From Onishia niordana (GTDB lineage: Bacteria > Pseudomonadota > Gammaproteobacteria > Pseudomonadales > Halomonadaceae): a stretch of DNA of 64,000 bases. Under the pieces are notes generated by a model. That model made no database searches, had not been told where the DNA came from, and saw nothing but the letters and a program-made list of their open reading frames with translations. How positions within the stretch are numbered: position 1 is the stretch's first letter; every line of letters starts with the position of its first letter. The stretch covers positions 1 to 64,000 of the forward strand of contig NZ_SDSD01000009.1 in the NCBI RefSeq assembly GCF_004798965.1, written 5' to 3'. Below are positions 1-8,288 of the stretch, one piece after another. Made by a program: the position numbers and the translations under genes.

Positions 1-536
1 CTACGGCGACGATGACAACGACGACGGCAGCATCACGAATGCCAGCGTCACCATCACCGACGCCGGCGACGGTGATAACAGCGGTGATGACGTCATCAAT
101 GAAAACGAGACCGCCACCATCACCGGCACCATCGGCGAAGGTGGCGACAGCCTCGACAGCCTGGTGATCAGCGACGGCGACGACAGCACGGACGACCTCG
201 TGCTGAATGTGGACGACATTACCGTCGACGCCACCACCGGCAACTACGAAGTGACCGACGTCGACGTCAGCGGCCTGGCCGACGGCGAACTCACCGTGAC
301 CGCCAATAGCACCGACAACGACGGCAACAGCGTCACGCGCACCGACACCGTGGCCAAGGACTTCACCTACGGCGACGATGACAACGACGACGGCAGCATC
401 ACGAATGCCAGCGTCACCATCACCGACGCCGGCGACGGTGATAACAGCGGTGATGACGTCATCAATGAAAACGAGACCGCCACCATCACCGGCACCATCG
501 GCGAAGGTGGCGACAGCCTCGACAGCCTGGTGATCA
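1..536 (+). repeat. Perfect 170-bp direct repeat, 366-bp period, inside the adhesin gene
   Basis: Bases 1-170 and 367-536 are identical at DNA level (offset 366 bp, 122 codons), covering the segment that starts YGDDDNDDGSITNASV. The following part of the unit (the SGLADGELTVTANSTDNDGN segment, near 269-330 and 628-689) is also nearly identical. Since the window opens inside a unit, more copies probably lie upstream. Confidence 0.95.
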
Positions 537-3500
537 CCGACGGTCAGGGCGGCGAGCTCACCCTCGATCCCGCCACCGTCACCGTGGGCACCAACGGCGA
601 CTACACCGTGACCGGCGTTGACGTCAGCGGCCTGGCCGACGGCGAACTCACCGTGACCGCCAATAGCACCGACAACGACGGCAACAGCGTCGAGCGCACC
701 GACACCGTGACGCTGGACACCAGTGCCGAGGCCGGCACGGTCATCGTGAATAACATCACCAGCGATGACGTGATCAACGCCCAGGAAGCGGGCGAGACCA
801 TCACGGTCACCGGCACCGCGACCGGCGGCGACATCGCCGAAGGCGATAGCGTGACCATGACCATCAACGGCCAAGACTACGCCACCACCGTCGGGGAGAA
901 CGGCGATTGGAGCGTGGACGTTGAGGGCAGCGACTTGGTGCTGGACACTGCGTTCGATGTGGTGGTGAGCTCCACGGATGAGGCCGGCAATGACGTCGAT
1001 AGCACCGGCAGCTCCGAGCATAGTGTGGATCTGGCTGCGGATATCACCGTCAGCCTGGATGACGTCAATAGCGCCAACGTGGCAACCACCCCGATCAACG
1101 GCACGACGAACGGCGTGGAAGCCGGACAGGTCGTGACCCTAGTCATTCGCGACGAACATACCACTACCGCCGATGTGACAGTCAGCGCTGTGGTCGAGGC
1201 CGATGGCAGCTATACCGCTACGGCCGATCTGAGTAGCCTCACTGACGGCGGCCTTAGCGTGACCGCCACCGTCGAAGACCAGGCAGGAAATCAGGCGACC
1301 AACGATGACACCGCAACCCGCGACACCAATGCCGTGGCCGGCACCGTCAATGTGGCTACCATTACCGACGATGACGTGATCAACGCTAGCGAGGCCGGTC
1401 AGACCATCTTGGTCACCGGTACCGCAACCGGCGGCGACATCTCCGCAGGCGATAGCGTGGCCATGACCATCAATGGCACCGACTACGCCACTACCGTAGA
1501 TGGCAACGGCGAGTGGAGCGTGGGCGTTGAGGGCAGTGATCTGGCGGCGGACACCGTGTTCGACGTGGTCGTAAGCTCCACGGATGAAGCTGGAAACAGC
1601 GTTGATAGCACCGGCAGCTCCACGCATGGCGTAGATCTGGAGGCGGGCATCACCGTGAGCCTGGCGGACGTGAACACCGCCACCGCGGGCAGTGCCCCCA
1701 TCGGCGGCGACACCACCGACGTCGAAGCCGGGCAGACCGTCAATCTGGCGATCACCGACGGCACGACCACCGTGACCACCACTGCGATGGTGCAAGCGGA
1801 CGGCAGCTACGCAACCACCGCCGACCTGAGCAGCTTGGCCGACGGCGACCTGAGCGTGACCGCCACGGTCGAAGATCAGGCCGGCAACCAAGCGTCGGCC
1901 GGTGATACTGCAATCTTCGATGATCTCCAAGTTGGCAACAATGCTAATAACTCTATTGAGTCAGGTAGTGGTGACGATAACTTGTTCGGTGATACTGGCG
2001 GAGCCAAGACCATTGTCCAGCCAGGCACTAACTACAATGTTTCCCTCATAGTCGATACCTCGGGCAGCATGGCTAATGCATCCGGCTCTGGTATGTCGCG
2101 CATGGCGTTGGCACAGAACGCCTTGAAGAATCTGGCAACTCAACTGGTCGATCATGATGGTCAAATCAATCTGCAGCTGGTTGATTTTGATAGTGGGGCG
2201 ACATCAACTGTCTTCCTCGATATCACCAACAATGACGATGCGCTGTCCGGTATCGAAGCGGCTATCGACGAGTTGGCTGCAGGCGGTGGCACGAACTACG
2301 AGGCAGGTTTCAATCAGGCTACTGATTGGCTGGATAGCGTTGCGGAAGGTTATCAGAACCTCACTTATTTCTTGACCGATGGTGATCCAACATACTACTT
2401 GGACGATGATGGCAATAGACAGGGTCCAGGCAACTCTACTAGCTACGAAGTGATGCAGAATTCTGTCAATGCTTTTGCGCCTTTGTCTGATATCAGTGTG
2501 GTGAAGGGGATTGGTATCGGCGGTGGTATCAATGATGAATACCTAAAGTTCTTCGATAATACCGCTGAAAATGGTACGGATTCGGTAACTTTTGGAAACT
2601 ACTCAACCGAAACCATTGATGGCTTAGACCAATACATAACATTGACCGATGAGCGGGCCGACGGAACTCCCACTACAGTGACTAGCCCTGAGTTCACTGT
2701 TTCCGTAGGTGGTTCCGAATTGAGTTTCTGGTATCTTACGGATAGGTTTGGAGGTCAAGACAGTGCAACTGTACTGCTTGAAAAGAAGAGTGAGAGTGGA
2801 ACTTGGCAGTCAGTTGAGTCACAAGACCTCGTTGAATCATCTCGTAACTGGTCTAAAGTCGAATTAGACGCCCTTGAAACCGGGGTGTATCGCCTAGGAT
2901 TCGGGGTGGAAAACGGATCCGGCCAGCAGGATCAGTTGACCATCGGTAGTGTCGAACTGTCGGTGCCTGAAATCGTCACTGGCCCGGTCGGCGAAGTTGA
3001 AATCGTCAACACTGACGTTGATCTGGACGCGGCACTTCAAGGTAGCTCGGAAAGTGAAGAGCTAGCCGATGCCGGTGATGATGTGCTGAGAGGGGGAGAG
3101 GGCGACGATATTATCCTGGGTGACGCGCCCAATACCGATCAACTAGCCTTGGACAAGGGACTGGATCTGCCGGCTGGTTCTGGCTGGGAGGTTTTCCGTA
3201 AACTCGAGTCTGATGACTCAAGCTGGAGCCGGGCCGATACCCTCGAGTACATCGAAGGCCACCTTGATGAGCTGGGGCAGCGTGCGCCTGGCGGAAGAGA
3301 AGGTGGCGATGACACGCTAGTTGGTGGTGCAGGCAACGACATCCTCTATGGCCAAGAAGGTGCTGATGTCTTTGCCTGGGAACTGGGTGACGAAGGCAGT
3401 GTTGGTGATCCAGCCCAAGATATCGTAGGCGACTTCTCGCTTGCAGAAGGAGATTCCCTTGACCTTGCCGAGCTGTTAGTGGATGAGCAAGCGGGCTCAA

Positions 3501-3715
3501 TCGACGACTACCTGCATGCCGAGCTCAGTGAGAATGGGGAAGATACCATCCTGCATGTCAGTACTGACGGAGGTTTTGCAGGCGACTATGCCGCTAATGC
3601 CGGGCAGGAAGATCAGACGATTACTTTGGAGGGGGTGGCCATGAATGACGGCCAGTCGTCTAGAGATTTTCTCGATCAGCTGATGACCAATGGTAATTTG
3701 ACCATCGACCAGTGA
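2..3715 (+). CDS. Giant LapA-like repeat adhesin, C-terminal part (5' end outside window)
   Basis: The reading frame is open from base 2 to the TGA at 3713-3715 (about 1237 residues visible), so the N-terminus and retention module lie upstream of the window. Visible order: acidic Ig-like repeats rich in Asp, Thr and Gly (to about base 1915), a von Willebrand A domain with the MIDAS motif DTSGS (about 2040-2560), a beta-rich stretch with no family I recognise (about 2620-2980), RTX-type glycine/aspartate repeats (GGEGDDIILGD near 3100; GGAGNDILYGQEGADVF near 3330), then the C-terminal type I secretion target region. Such proteins are exported by an ABC/TolC-type system and held at the cell surface to mediate biofilm adhesion. 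The lapG-lapD pair just downstream fits this. The repeats have higher GC and are far more regular than the VWA part, suggesting modular assembly. The export genes are not in this window. Confidence 0.9.
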   Translation, partial: YGDDDNDDGSITNASVTITDAGDGDNSGDDVINENETATITGTIGEGGDSLDSLVISDGDDSTDDLVLNVDDITVDATTGNYEVTDVDVSGLADGELTVTANSTDNDGNSVTRTDTVAKDFTYGDDDNDDGSITNASVTITDAGDGDNSGDDVINENETATITGTIGEGGDSLDSLVITDGQGGELTLDPATVTVGTNGDYTVTGVDVSGLADGELTVTANSTDNDGNSVERTDTVTLDTSAEAGTVIVNNITSDDVINAQEAGETITVTGTATGGDIAEGDSVTMTINGQDYATTVGENGDWSVDVEGSDLVLDTAFDVVVSSTDEAGNDVDSTGSSEHSVDLAADITVSLDDVNSANVATTPINGTTNGVEAGQVVTLVIRDEHTTTADVTVSAVVEADGSYTATADLSSLTDGGLSVTATVEDQAGNQATNDDTATRDTNAVAGTVNVATITDDDVINASEAGQTILVTGTATGGDISAGDSVAMTINGTDYATTVDGNGEWSVGVEGSDLAADTVFDVVVSSTDEAGNSVDSTGSSTHGVDLEAGITVSLADVNTATAGSAPIGGDTTDVEAGQTVNLAITDGTTTVTTTAMVQADGSYATTADLSSLADGDLSVTATVEDQAGNQASAGDTAIFDDLQVGNNANNSIESGSGDDNLFGDTGGAKTIVQPGTNYNVSLIVDTSGSMANASGSGMSRMALAQNALKNLATQLVDHDGQINLQLVDFDSGATSTVFLDITNNDDALSGIEAAIDELAAGGGTNYEAGFNQATDWLDSVAEGYQNLTYFLTDGDPTYYLDDDGNRQGPGNSTSYEVMQNSVNAFAPLSDISVVKGIGIGGGINDEYLKFFDNTAENGTDSVTFGNYSTETIDGLDQYITLTDERADGTPTTVTSPEFTVSVGGSELSFWYLTDRFGGQDSATVLLEKKSESGTWQSVESQDLVESSRNWSKVELDALETGVYRLGFGVENGSGQQDQLTIGSVELSVPEIVTGPVGEVEIVNTDVDLDAALQGSSESEELADAGDDVLRGGEGDDIILGDAPNTDQLALDKGLDLPAGSGWEVFRKLESDDSSWSRADTLEYIEGHLDELGQRAPGGREGGDDTLVGGAGNDILYGQEGADVFAWELGDEGSVGDPAQDIVGDFSLAEGDSLDLAELLVDEQAGSIDDYLHAELSENGEDTILHVSTDGGFAGDYAANAGQEDQTITLEGVAMNDGQSSRDFLDQLMTNGNLTIDQ
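716..1924 (+). repeat. Second repeat family in the adhesin: two diverged copies of about 606 bp
   Basis: Units begin with GACAC at 716 and 1322 (offset 606 bp, 202 codons). Each encodes two Ig-like modules: one around DDVIN..EAG..TGTATGGDI, one around VEAGQ..ADGSY..LSVTATVEDQAGNQ. The copies have many substitutions, unlike the perfect repeat upstream, so this expansion is older or under less homogenisation. Confidence 0.85.
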
Positions 3716-3796
3716 GCCCTGTTATGACATACCGCCCCTCAGAGGGTGGCATTGTCATGTGCTTGGCAAGGAATGCACCGTTTCAGGAACAGGACC

Positions 3797-4129
3797 ATGT
3801 ACATCAAGCGGAATAAGGCGGGAGAGATCGATCAGCTCAGTCGCGTAGCGACAGACGAGTGTCGGGAGAAAATCGATATCGACGCCCCGGAGCTGGATGT
3901 TTTTCTGGGGCGTGAAGACAACGAAAGTGAGGCCAGGCTTGCCCAGTCTGATCTGGGGCTGGTTCGCGTGATCGAAGACGTGGTGGACGTGTTGATTGAG
4001 CGCAACTTGATTAGCTTTACCGATCTGCCAGAGGCGGCGCGAGAAAAGCTGATGACTCGCCAGACCCTTCGTCAGCGCCGTAACAGCGTGAGTCTGCTAA
4101 GTGAGCAAGACGAGGAAGATTCTATTTAG
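3797..4129 (+). CDS. Small conserved protein between adhesin and lapD (function unknown)
   Basis: The 110-residue product begins MYIKRNKAGEIDQLS. I chose ATG 3797 because AGGAACAGG lies just upstream; the frame could be extended to a GTG at 3746 but that adds an unconvincing leader. The protein is acidic and soluble with no signal peptide or membrane segment. A central part (LGLVRVIEDVVDVLIERNLISFTDLPEAAREKLM) resembles small proteins of pseudomonads that databases label 'tryptophan synthase beta-like', a label with no functional basis that I know of. It lies 81 bp after the adhesin stop on the same strand and ends before a strong bidirectional terminator, so it is probably cotranscribed with the adhesin. 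Its role is unknown. Confidence 0.75.
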   Translation: MYIKRNKAGEIDQLSRVATDECREKIDIDAPELDVFLGREDNESEARLAQSDLGLVRVIEDVVDVLIERNLISFTDLPEAAREKLMTRQTLRQRRNSVSLLSEQDEEDSI

Positions 4130-4174
4130 TGGGTAACTTGGGGAAATTTACCCACTTTGTTGCCTGAGCCTTCT

Positions 4175-4205
4175 AAGCCGGATTGGTCATTGGCCAATCC
4201 GGCTT
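4175..4205. terminator. Bidirectional hairpin terminator between adhesin operon and lapD
   Basis: A perfect 12-bp stem (AAGCCGGATTGG at 4175-4186, CCAATCCGGCTT at 4194-4205) with a 7-base loop. A-rich 5' and T-rich 3' ends make it usable from both sides. It sits between two convergent transcription units. Confidence 0.85.
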
Positions 4206-4251
4206 ATTCGTCATGGTATGTGTCGTGGGTAGTGAACTGCTCGCTGATGCC

Positions 4252-6156
4252 TTAGCTTTCGAGCTTGATCGCTGGCCCGGTTACGCCATCCATACCCAGT
4301 TCCAAGAGCATGTGATGTTCGCTCGGGGTGCTTACGCCCTCGGCGATGGCCAGTATACCCAACGAGTGGCTGAGTGTGGCCATCCCGCGTAGCAAGGTCT
4401 GTTGAGCATGCTGTTGGTCGATGTCGCGGGTCAGCGAGGCATCAAACTTGAGATAGCTCAGGCCGCTGTCCTGCAGGTCGGCCAAACGCGTGAACTGCTG
4501 ACCCACGTGCTCAAGCCCGATACGGCAGCCGAAACGGCGAAGGTCATGGCACAGTGACTTGAAGTCCTCTAGATGGTCGATGGCCACTGTCTCGGGGAGT
4601 TCCAGCCACAATCGCTTGGCCGCCATGGGGTGAGCCATCAGCAATGCGGTCAAGCGCTTACGGAAGCCAGGGCGTGTGAGGGCCATGGACGAGAGATTAA
4701 GCGCCAGTGGCGTATTATCTTCTTGCTGAGAGAGAAGGGCACTTTTGATACTGGCCAAGTCCAGGGCATCGTTCATCCCGAACCGCGAAACCCATCCTAG
4801 ATAAGCCCCTGCGGGCTGCCATTCGCCGGCCAGCAACAGGCGCGAAGGGCACTCGAGGTGCAGCAGGTTGCCAACCGCGTCTAGCACTGGGTAGCGAGCC
4901 AACTGTACGCCGTGATCGAGAGCAGACTCCAAGGCGGAGCGCCACTCAGCATGGCTGGTATACAGCAGGTGATGCTGTGTCTGGTCGGCAAGACTGATCG
5001 TGCGGCCGCCTTGGAATTCTGCCTTCGCAAGCTCGCCATCCAGCTGGCTAAGTAGGGCATCGCGGCGTTCGTGGTGTGAGAATCCCACAATGCCGATGGG
5101 TAGGCTTAGTAGTACGGGTTGCCGGTCGGCAATCGGATGGAGCCGTTCTCTGAGCTGGGTGGCGAGATCTTCCGGTGAAAGGTCGTCCGGTAGCAGGATA
5201 GCAAAGTCGCTGCCGTTCAGCCTGCCCACCTGGCTACCTGGATGCTCAAGGGCCAGCAGATGCATTGCAGATGCCAAATCGTGCAGGAAACGATCTGTCT
5301 CAGGCCGCCCCAGCCCCTCATTGACACTCTCTAGGTCAGAAACACGCACTATCGCTAAACAGCCGTGATGAAATTCGGCCTCGCTGTCCAACGCGTTCTG
5401 GAGACGCGTCATGAAGTAGGCGCGATTGGCAATGCCGGTGGTGTCATCCTGCTGGAGTTTGCGCCTTAGATCTTCCAGCTGGCCACTTTCTCGGGTCAGC
5501 ATCTCTCTTACGCTGCCGGATAGCCGGTTCATGGCCGTGACAACATCGCGCAGTTCCCGCGTCTTGGGTTCTGGGGAGGTGGTGAAGCGCCGGTTGCCGA
5601 TGTCATTGGCCTGGGCAATCACTGCGGATAAGGGGTGGCGGATGCGGCGTACGATAAGCCAAGCAATCAGGGCGCTGATGATGGCGGCAAGGGAAAACCA
5701 CATCACCAGCTTCTGACTGCTCTGCCAAAGAGAGCGGTAGGCGTAGCTATGTTGACTCTCTATTGTCAGGGTCCCGTATTGCCGCCAGCCATCCTGAACC
5801 ACTGCCTGGCCGGGGGGAACCGAGATGTGGGCCAGGTCGACAAACCAGGCAGGCACATCGCCAATGAACGGTGGAGCCTCACGCTCGAGAATAAGTTCGC
5901 CATCGGGAGCCCGCAATTCTATGCGCCGATAGTGGCCGGTATCGAACTGAGCGGCCAGCAGGAGCTCAATGGTGACAGGGTCCTTGTCGAGCTGACTCAT
6001 GGAAAGGGCGAGAGCGTTGGCATTGTCGGCATTCTTGATGCGGACTTCCTGCTCGATATAGTGCCGGCTCGTTGATAGGCCCACGATCAGGCTGCCACCG
6101 AAGGCGAGTAACAGTACTGCTGCGATGGCGAGCCATAGCTGTTTGATCAGAGACAT
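4252..6156 (-). CDS. lapD: LapD-like c-di-GMP receptor (inner-membrane, degenerate GGDEF-EAL)
   Basis: LapD-family proteins sense cytoplasmic c-di-GMP and, when it is bound, sequester the periplasmic protease LapG so that the adhesin stays on the surface. I start at ATG 6156 (MSLIKQLWLA), preceded by AGGGAGTG; upstream in-frame codons overlap lapG. The 634-residue protein has a transmembrane helix at about 7-27, a periplasmic domain to about 150, a second helix at about 151-170, a HAMP region, a GGDEF domain and an EAL domain. The GGDEF signature reads LNGSDF and the EAL motif reads ECP, so both are degenerate, as expected for a receptor rather than an enzyme. It follows lapG by 40 bases on the same strand. 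Confidence 0.88.
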   Translation of the reverse strand: MSLIKQLWLAIAAVLLLAFGGSLIVGLSTSRHYIEQEVRIKNADNANALALSMSQLDKDPVTIELLLAAQFDTGHYRRIELRAPDGELILEREAPPFIGDVPAWFVDLAHISVPPGQAVVQDGWRQYGTLTIESQHSYAYRSLWQSSQKLVMWFSLAAIISALIAWLIVRRIRHPLSAVIAQANDIGNRRFTTSPEPKTRELRDVVTAMNRLSGSVREMLTRESGQLEDLRRKLQQDDTTGIANRAYFMTRLQNALDSEAEFHHGCLAIVRVSDLESVNEGLGRPETDRFLHDLASAMHLLALEHPGSQVGRLNGSDFAILLPDDLSPEDLATQLRERLHPIADRQPVLLSLPIGIVGFSHHERRDALLSQLDGELAKAEFQGGRTISLADQTQHHLLYTSHAEWRSALESALDHGVQLARYPVLDAVGNLLHLECPSRLLLAGEWQPAGAYLGWVSRFGMNDALDLASIKSALLSQQEDNTPLALNLSSMALTRPGFRKRLTALLMAHPMAAKRLWLELPETVAIDHLEDFKSLCHDLRRFGCRIGLEHVGQQFTRLADLQDSGLSYLKFDASLTRDIDQQHAQQTLLRGMATLSHSLGILAIAEGVSTPSEHHMLLELGMDGVTGPAIKLES

Positions 6157-6196
6157 ACGGAACACTCCCTGTGCTGCCCATCGGCTATGTTTGCGA

Positions 6197-6904
6197 TCAT
6201 GATAGGAATCCTTGCTCCTGCATTCTGGCCAGCACGTTGCGCCACCGCGACAGTCGCTGGACGGGATCGGCTCGCGAACGGCTGGAGCCCCCAGTCCAAA
6301 GGCCGTCACTGTTGAAACTGAATACGGGGGTCAAGTCCAGTCGTTTGCTGGCAGGCCGGATACTTTCCACCAAGTTGTCGAGTACCAGAGGCTCGGCTCC
6401 TGGTAAGCGGTAGTAGCCCAACACCATGTGAGCCTGGGAAAGCCCACCACGTCCCATGCTTGCACGTACGTAGATCAGTCTTAATCGTTCAGTGGGAATG
6501 CCCAACTGCATGAGGCTTATGTATTTGGCGATCGTAAAATCCTCGCAATCGCCAGCACCTTTTCCCAGCGTCTCTAGTGGTGTGGCCCAGTAATCTTCCT
6601 GCTGCCAGACGGCTCGATCATCCAGCCAGCGGATTCGCTGATTGAAAAACTCGTTGATGCCCGATAGTTGCTCAGCGACTCCCAGTGGCTGCAGGCGGTC
6701 TATCAATGCCAGCCAAGCATCTAAAGACGCGACTCTCTCGGCGCCGTAGCGGGATTGCATGATGCGACGCAGCCGAGGCTGGTCAAGAGTTGCACTGACA
6801 GGAAACGACAGCCCCAAGCAGGCACCTGCCAGCACGGCTCCCAACCCCATCAGCAGACGGCGGCGCTGAGGTTGAAAGGCGGGGCTGGCAATGGGTCGCT
6901 TCAT
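6197..6904 (-). CDS. lapG: LapG-like periplasmic cysteine protease (adhesin release)
   Basis: A bacterial transglutaminase-like cysteine protease that cuts the N-terminal retention module of LapA-type adhesins, releasing them. The 235-residue protein has an N-terminal export signal (RRRLLMGLGAVLAGACLG) with an arginine-rich start. The catalytic triad is visible as Cys120 (GAGDCEDF), His159 (QAHMVLGYY) and Asp176 (LVLDNL). It is the first gene of a lapG-lapD pair facing the adhesin gene. Family LapG proteins need calcium and are inhibited by binding LapD; neither can be judged from sequence here. The cleavage site of the adhesin is outside the window. Confidence 0.9.
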   Translation of the reverse strand: MKRPIASPAFQPQRRRLLMGLGAVLAGACLGLSFPVSATLDQPRLRRIMQSRYGAERVASLDAWLALIDRLQPLGVAEQLSGINEFFNQRIRWLDDRAVWQQEDYWATPLETLGKGAGDCEDFTIAKYISLMQLGIPTERLRLIYVRASMGRGGLSQAHMVLGYYRLPGAEPLVLDNLVESIRPASKRLDLTPVFSFNSDGLWTGGSSRSRADPVQRLSRWRNVLARMQEQGFLS

Positions 6905-6959
6905 CTACGTTTCCCTGCCCGAAGGGTCTGAAGAAGGAAGTTAAGGCCCAATGAATATA

Positions 6960-8144
6960 TCAGGCCTTGCCTGGCCCCTGCCAGATTCGCAGGCGGCCGA
7001 TCCAGGGCAGGCGGGCGGCATGCAGGCGCAGGTTTTCGGCGGCCTCATCAAGGCTGATTTCGGGCGTCAATTGCTGAACGTAGAGGGAGACGTCGATGTG
7101 CTGGTCCAGGTAATGCAGGTCAAGAGTAAGACGAGACTCCCAGGCAGGGAGGCCAGCCCAGGCGGTGGCAAGCTCGGCTTCGACTTCCTCACGAAGTGGC
7201 AGCACATGCAGAGGATGCTGAGGAGGAGCGTCCTGATCGTCTTCCGGGTCAATATGGAAGGTCACGTCACTCAGCTTGGGGAAGGCCTGATACAGGCGAC
7301 GACAGACCTCGTTGCCGACCTCATGGGCCTCCGAAACGGTCACCCGTGGCCGTACCACCAGGTGCAGGTCGAGCAGCACATGGCCGCCGACGGTGCGAGT
7401 GCGCAGATCGTGGACGCCACGTACGCCGGGAACCTGGCGAGCGGTATGGTGCATCTTCTGTTGCTCGGCCTCGGGAAGCGCGGTGTCGATCAGTTCCTGG
7501 CTCGCCTCCCACAAGAGCTCGCCTCCGATCTTGCCGACCATGATGGCGACCACGACGGCGGCAACCCCATCCAGCCAGCCGGCCCCGAACTGGGCGCCGA
7601 GCAGGCCGACCAGCACCACCACCGTGGAGAGGGCATCAGAGCGGGAGTGCCAGGCATTGGCCTCCAGGAGCTTGGAGCCGACTTTCTTGGCAACCTTGAG
7701 GGTGTAGCGAAAGATCCATTCCTTGGCGAGTAGTGCCAGTACCGCGATACCGATCGCCCAGGGGCCCGGCGCGAGGACCGGCGTGCCGGAAAACAACCGC
7801 TCCAGGCTACCCCAGGCAATGGCCCCGGCGACGAAGATCAAGATGCTGCCCAGCCATAGTGTAGCCAGGGTCTCGATGCGGCCGTGACCATAGGGGTGGC
7901 CCCTATCGGGCGCCTGGCGGCCGAAGTGGGTGGCGCCGATCACGAAGACGTCTGTGAGGATGTCCGAGAAGGAGTGAATGCCATCGGCCACCAGCGCCGC
8001 GGAGCCGACCAATAACCCTGCGACCAGTTTGAATACGCCGACCACGAAGTCGATGCCGGCACCGATCAGGGTGACGCGATGGGCCTCTCGTGTGTGGGCG
8101 GCATGGTGATCGGCGGTCGCGCTTGGGGAGTGCGAATGGCCCAT
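6960..8144 (-). CDS. Cation diffusion facilitator (CDF) metal efflux transporter
   Basis: A 394-residue inner-membrane antiporter that exports divalent metals (zinc, iron, cobalt or manganese class; not resolvable here). The N-terminus is His-rich (MGHSHSPSATADHHAAH). Metal-site motifs are seen in transmembrane helices 2 (ADGIHSFSDILTD) and 5 (NAWHSRSDALS), and a cytoplasmic C-terminal dimerisation domain follows from about residue 210. The C-terminus is longer than in FieF/YiiP, with a second domain of about 90 residues (from about 300). The start has a good ribosome site (GAGGAGAT). It is separated from the upstream acyltransferase by 144 bases holding an inverted repeat. Confidence 0.88.
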   Translation of the reverse strand: MGHSHSPSATADHHAAHTREAHRVTLIGAGIDFVVGVFKLVAGLLVGSAALVADGIHSFSDILTDVFVIGATHFGRQAPDRGHPYGHGRIETLATLWLGSILIFVAGAIAWGSLERLFSGTPVLAPGPWAIGIAVLALLAKEWIFRYTLKVAKKVGSKLLEANAWHSRSDALSTVVVLVGLLGAQFGAGWLDGVAAVVVAIMVGKIGGELLWEASQELIDTALPEAEQQKMHHTARQVPGVRGVHDLRTRTVGGHVLLDLHLVVRPRVTVSEAHEVGNEVCRRLYQAFPKLSDVTFHIDPEDDQDAPPQHPLHVLPLREEVEAELATAWAGLPAWESRLTLDLHYLDQHIDVSLYVQQLTPEISLDEAAENLRLHAARLPWIGRLRIWQGPGKA

Positions 8145-8215
8145 GGGGCGATCTCCTCGAGAGGGTGGCCCATCGGAGGAGGGCCTGGGCTAAGGGTGGT
8201 CGGTCCGGCGGGCAT

Positions 8216-8242
8216 CGACCACCGTCGGACGTCCGGTGGTCG
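8216..8242. terminator. Inverted repeat between acyltransferase and CDF gene
   Basis: Perfect 9-bp arms CGACCACCG (8216-8224) and CGGTGGTCG (8234-8242) around a 9-base loop. No T-tract follows on either strand, so it may be a weak terminator, an attenuator or an mRNA-stabilising hairpin. Confidence 0.4.
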
Positions 8243-8288
8243 CTGTCAGGGTGTCAGGGGCCGGCGGCAGGTCGTGGCTCCTGAGGCG

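Noticed and set aside
1139..1930. 263-codon open frame on the minus strand inside the adhesin repeats
   Set aside because: It mirrors the GC-rich repetitive coding strand, has no ribosome site and no recognisable content. The plus-strand frame is clearly coding.
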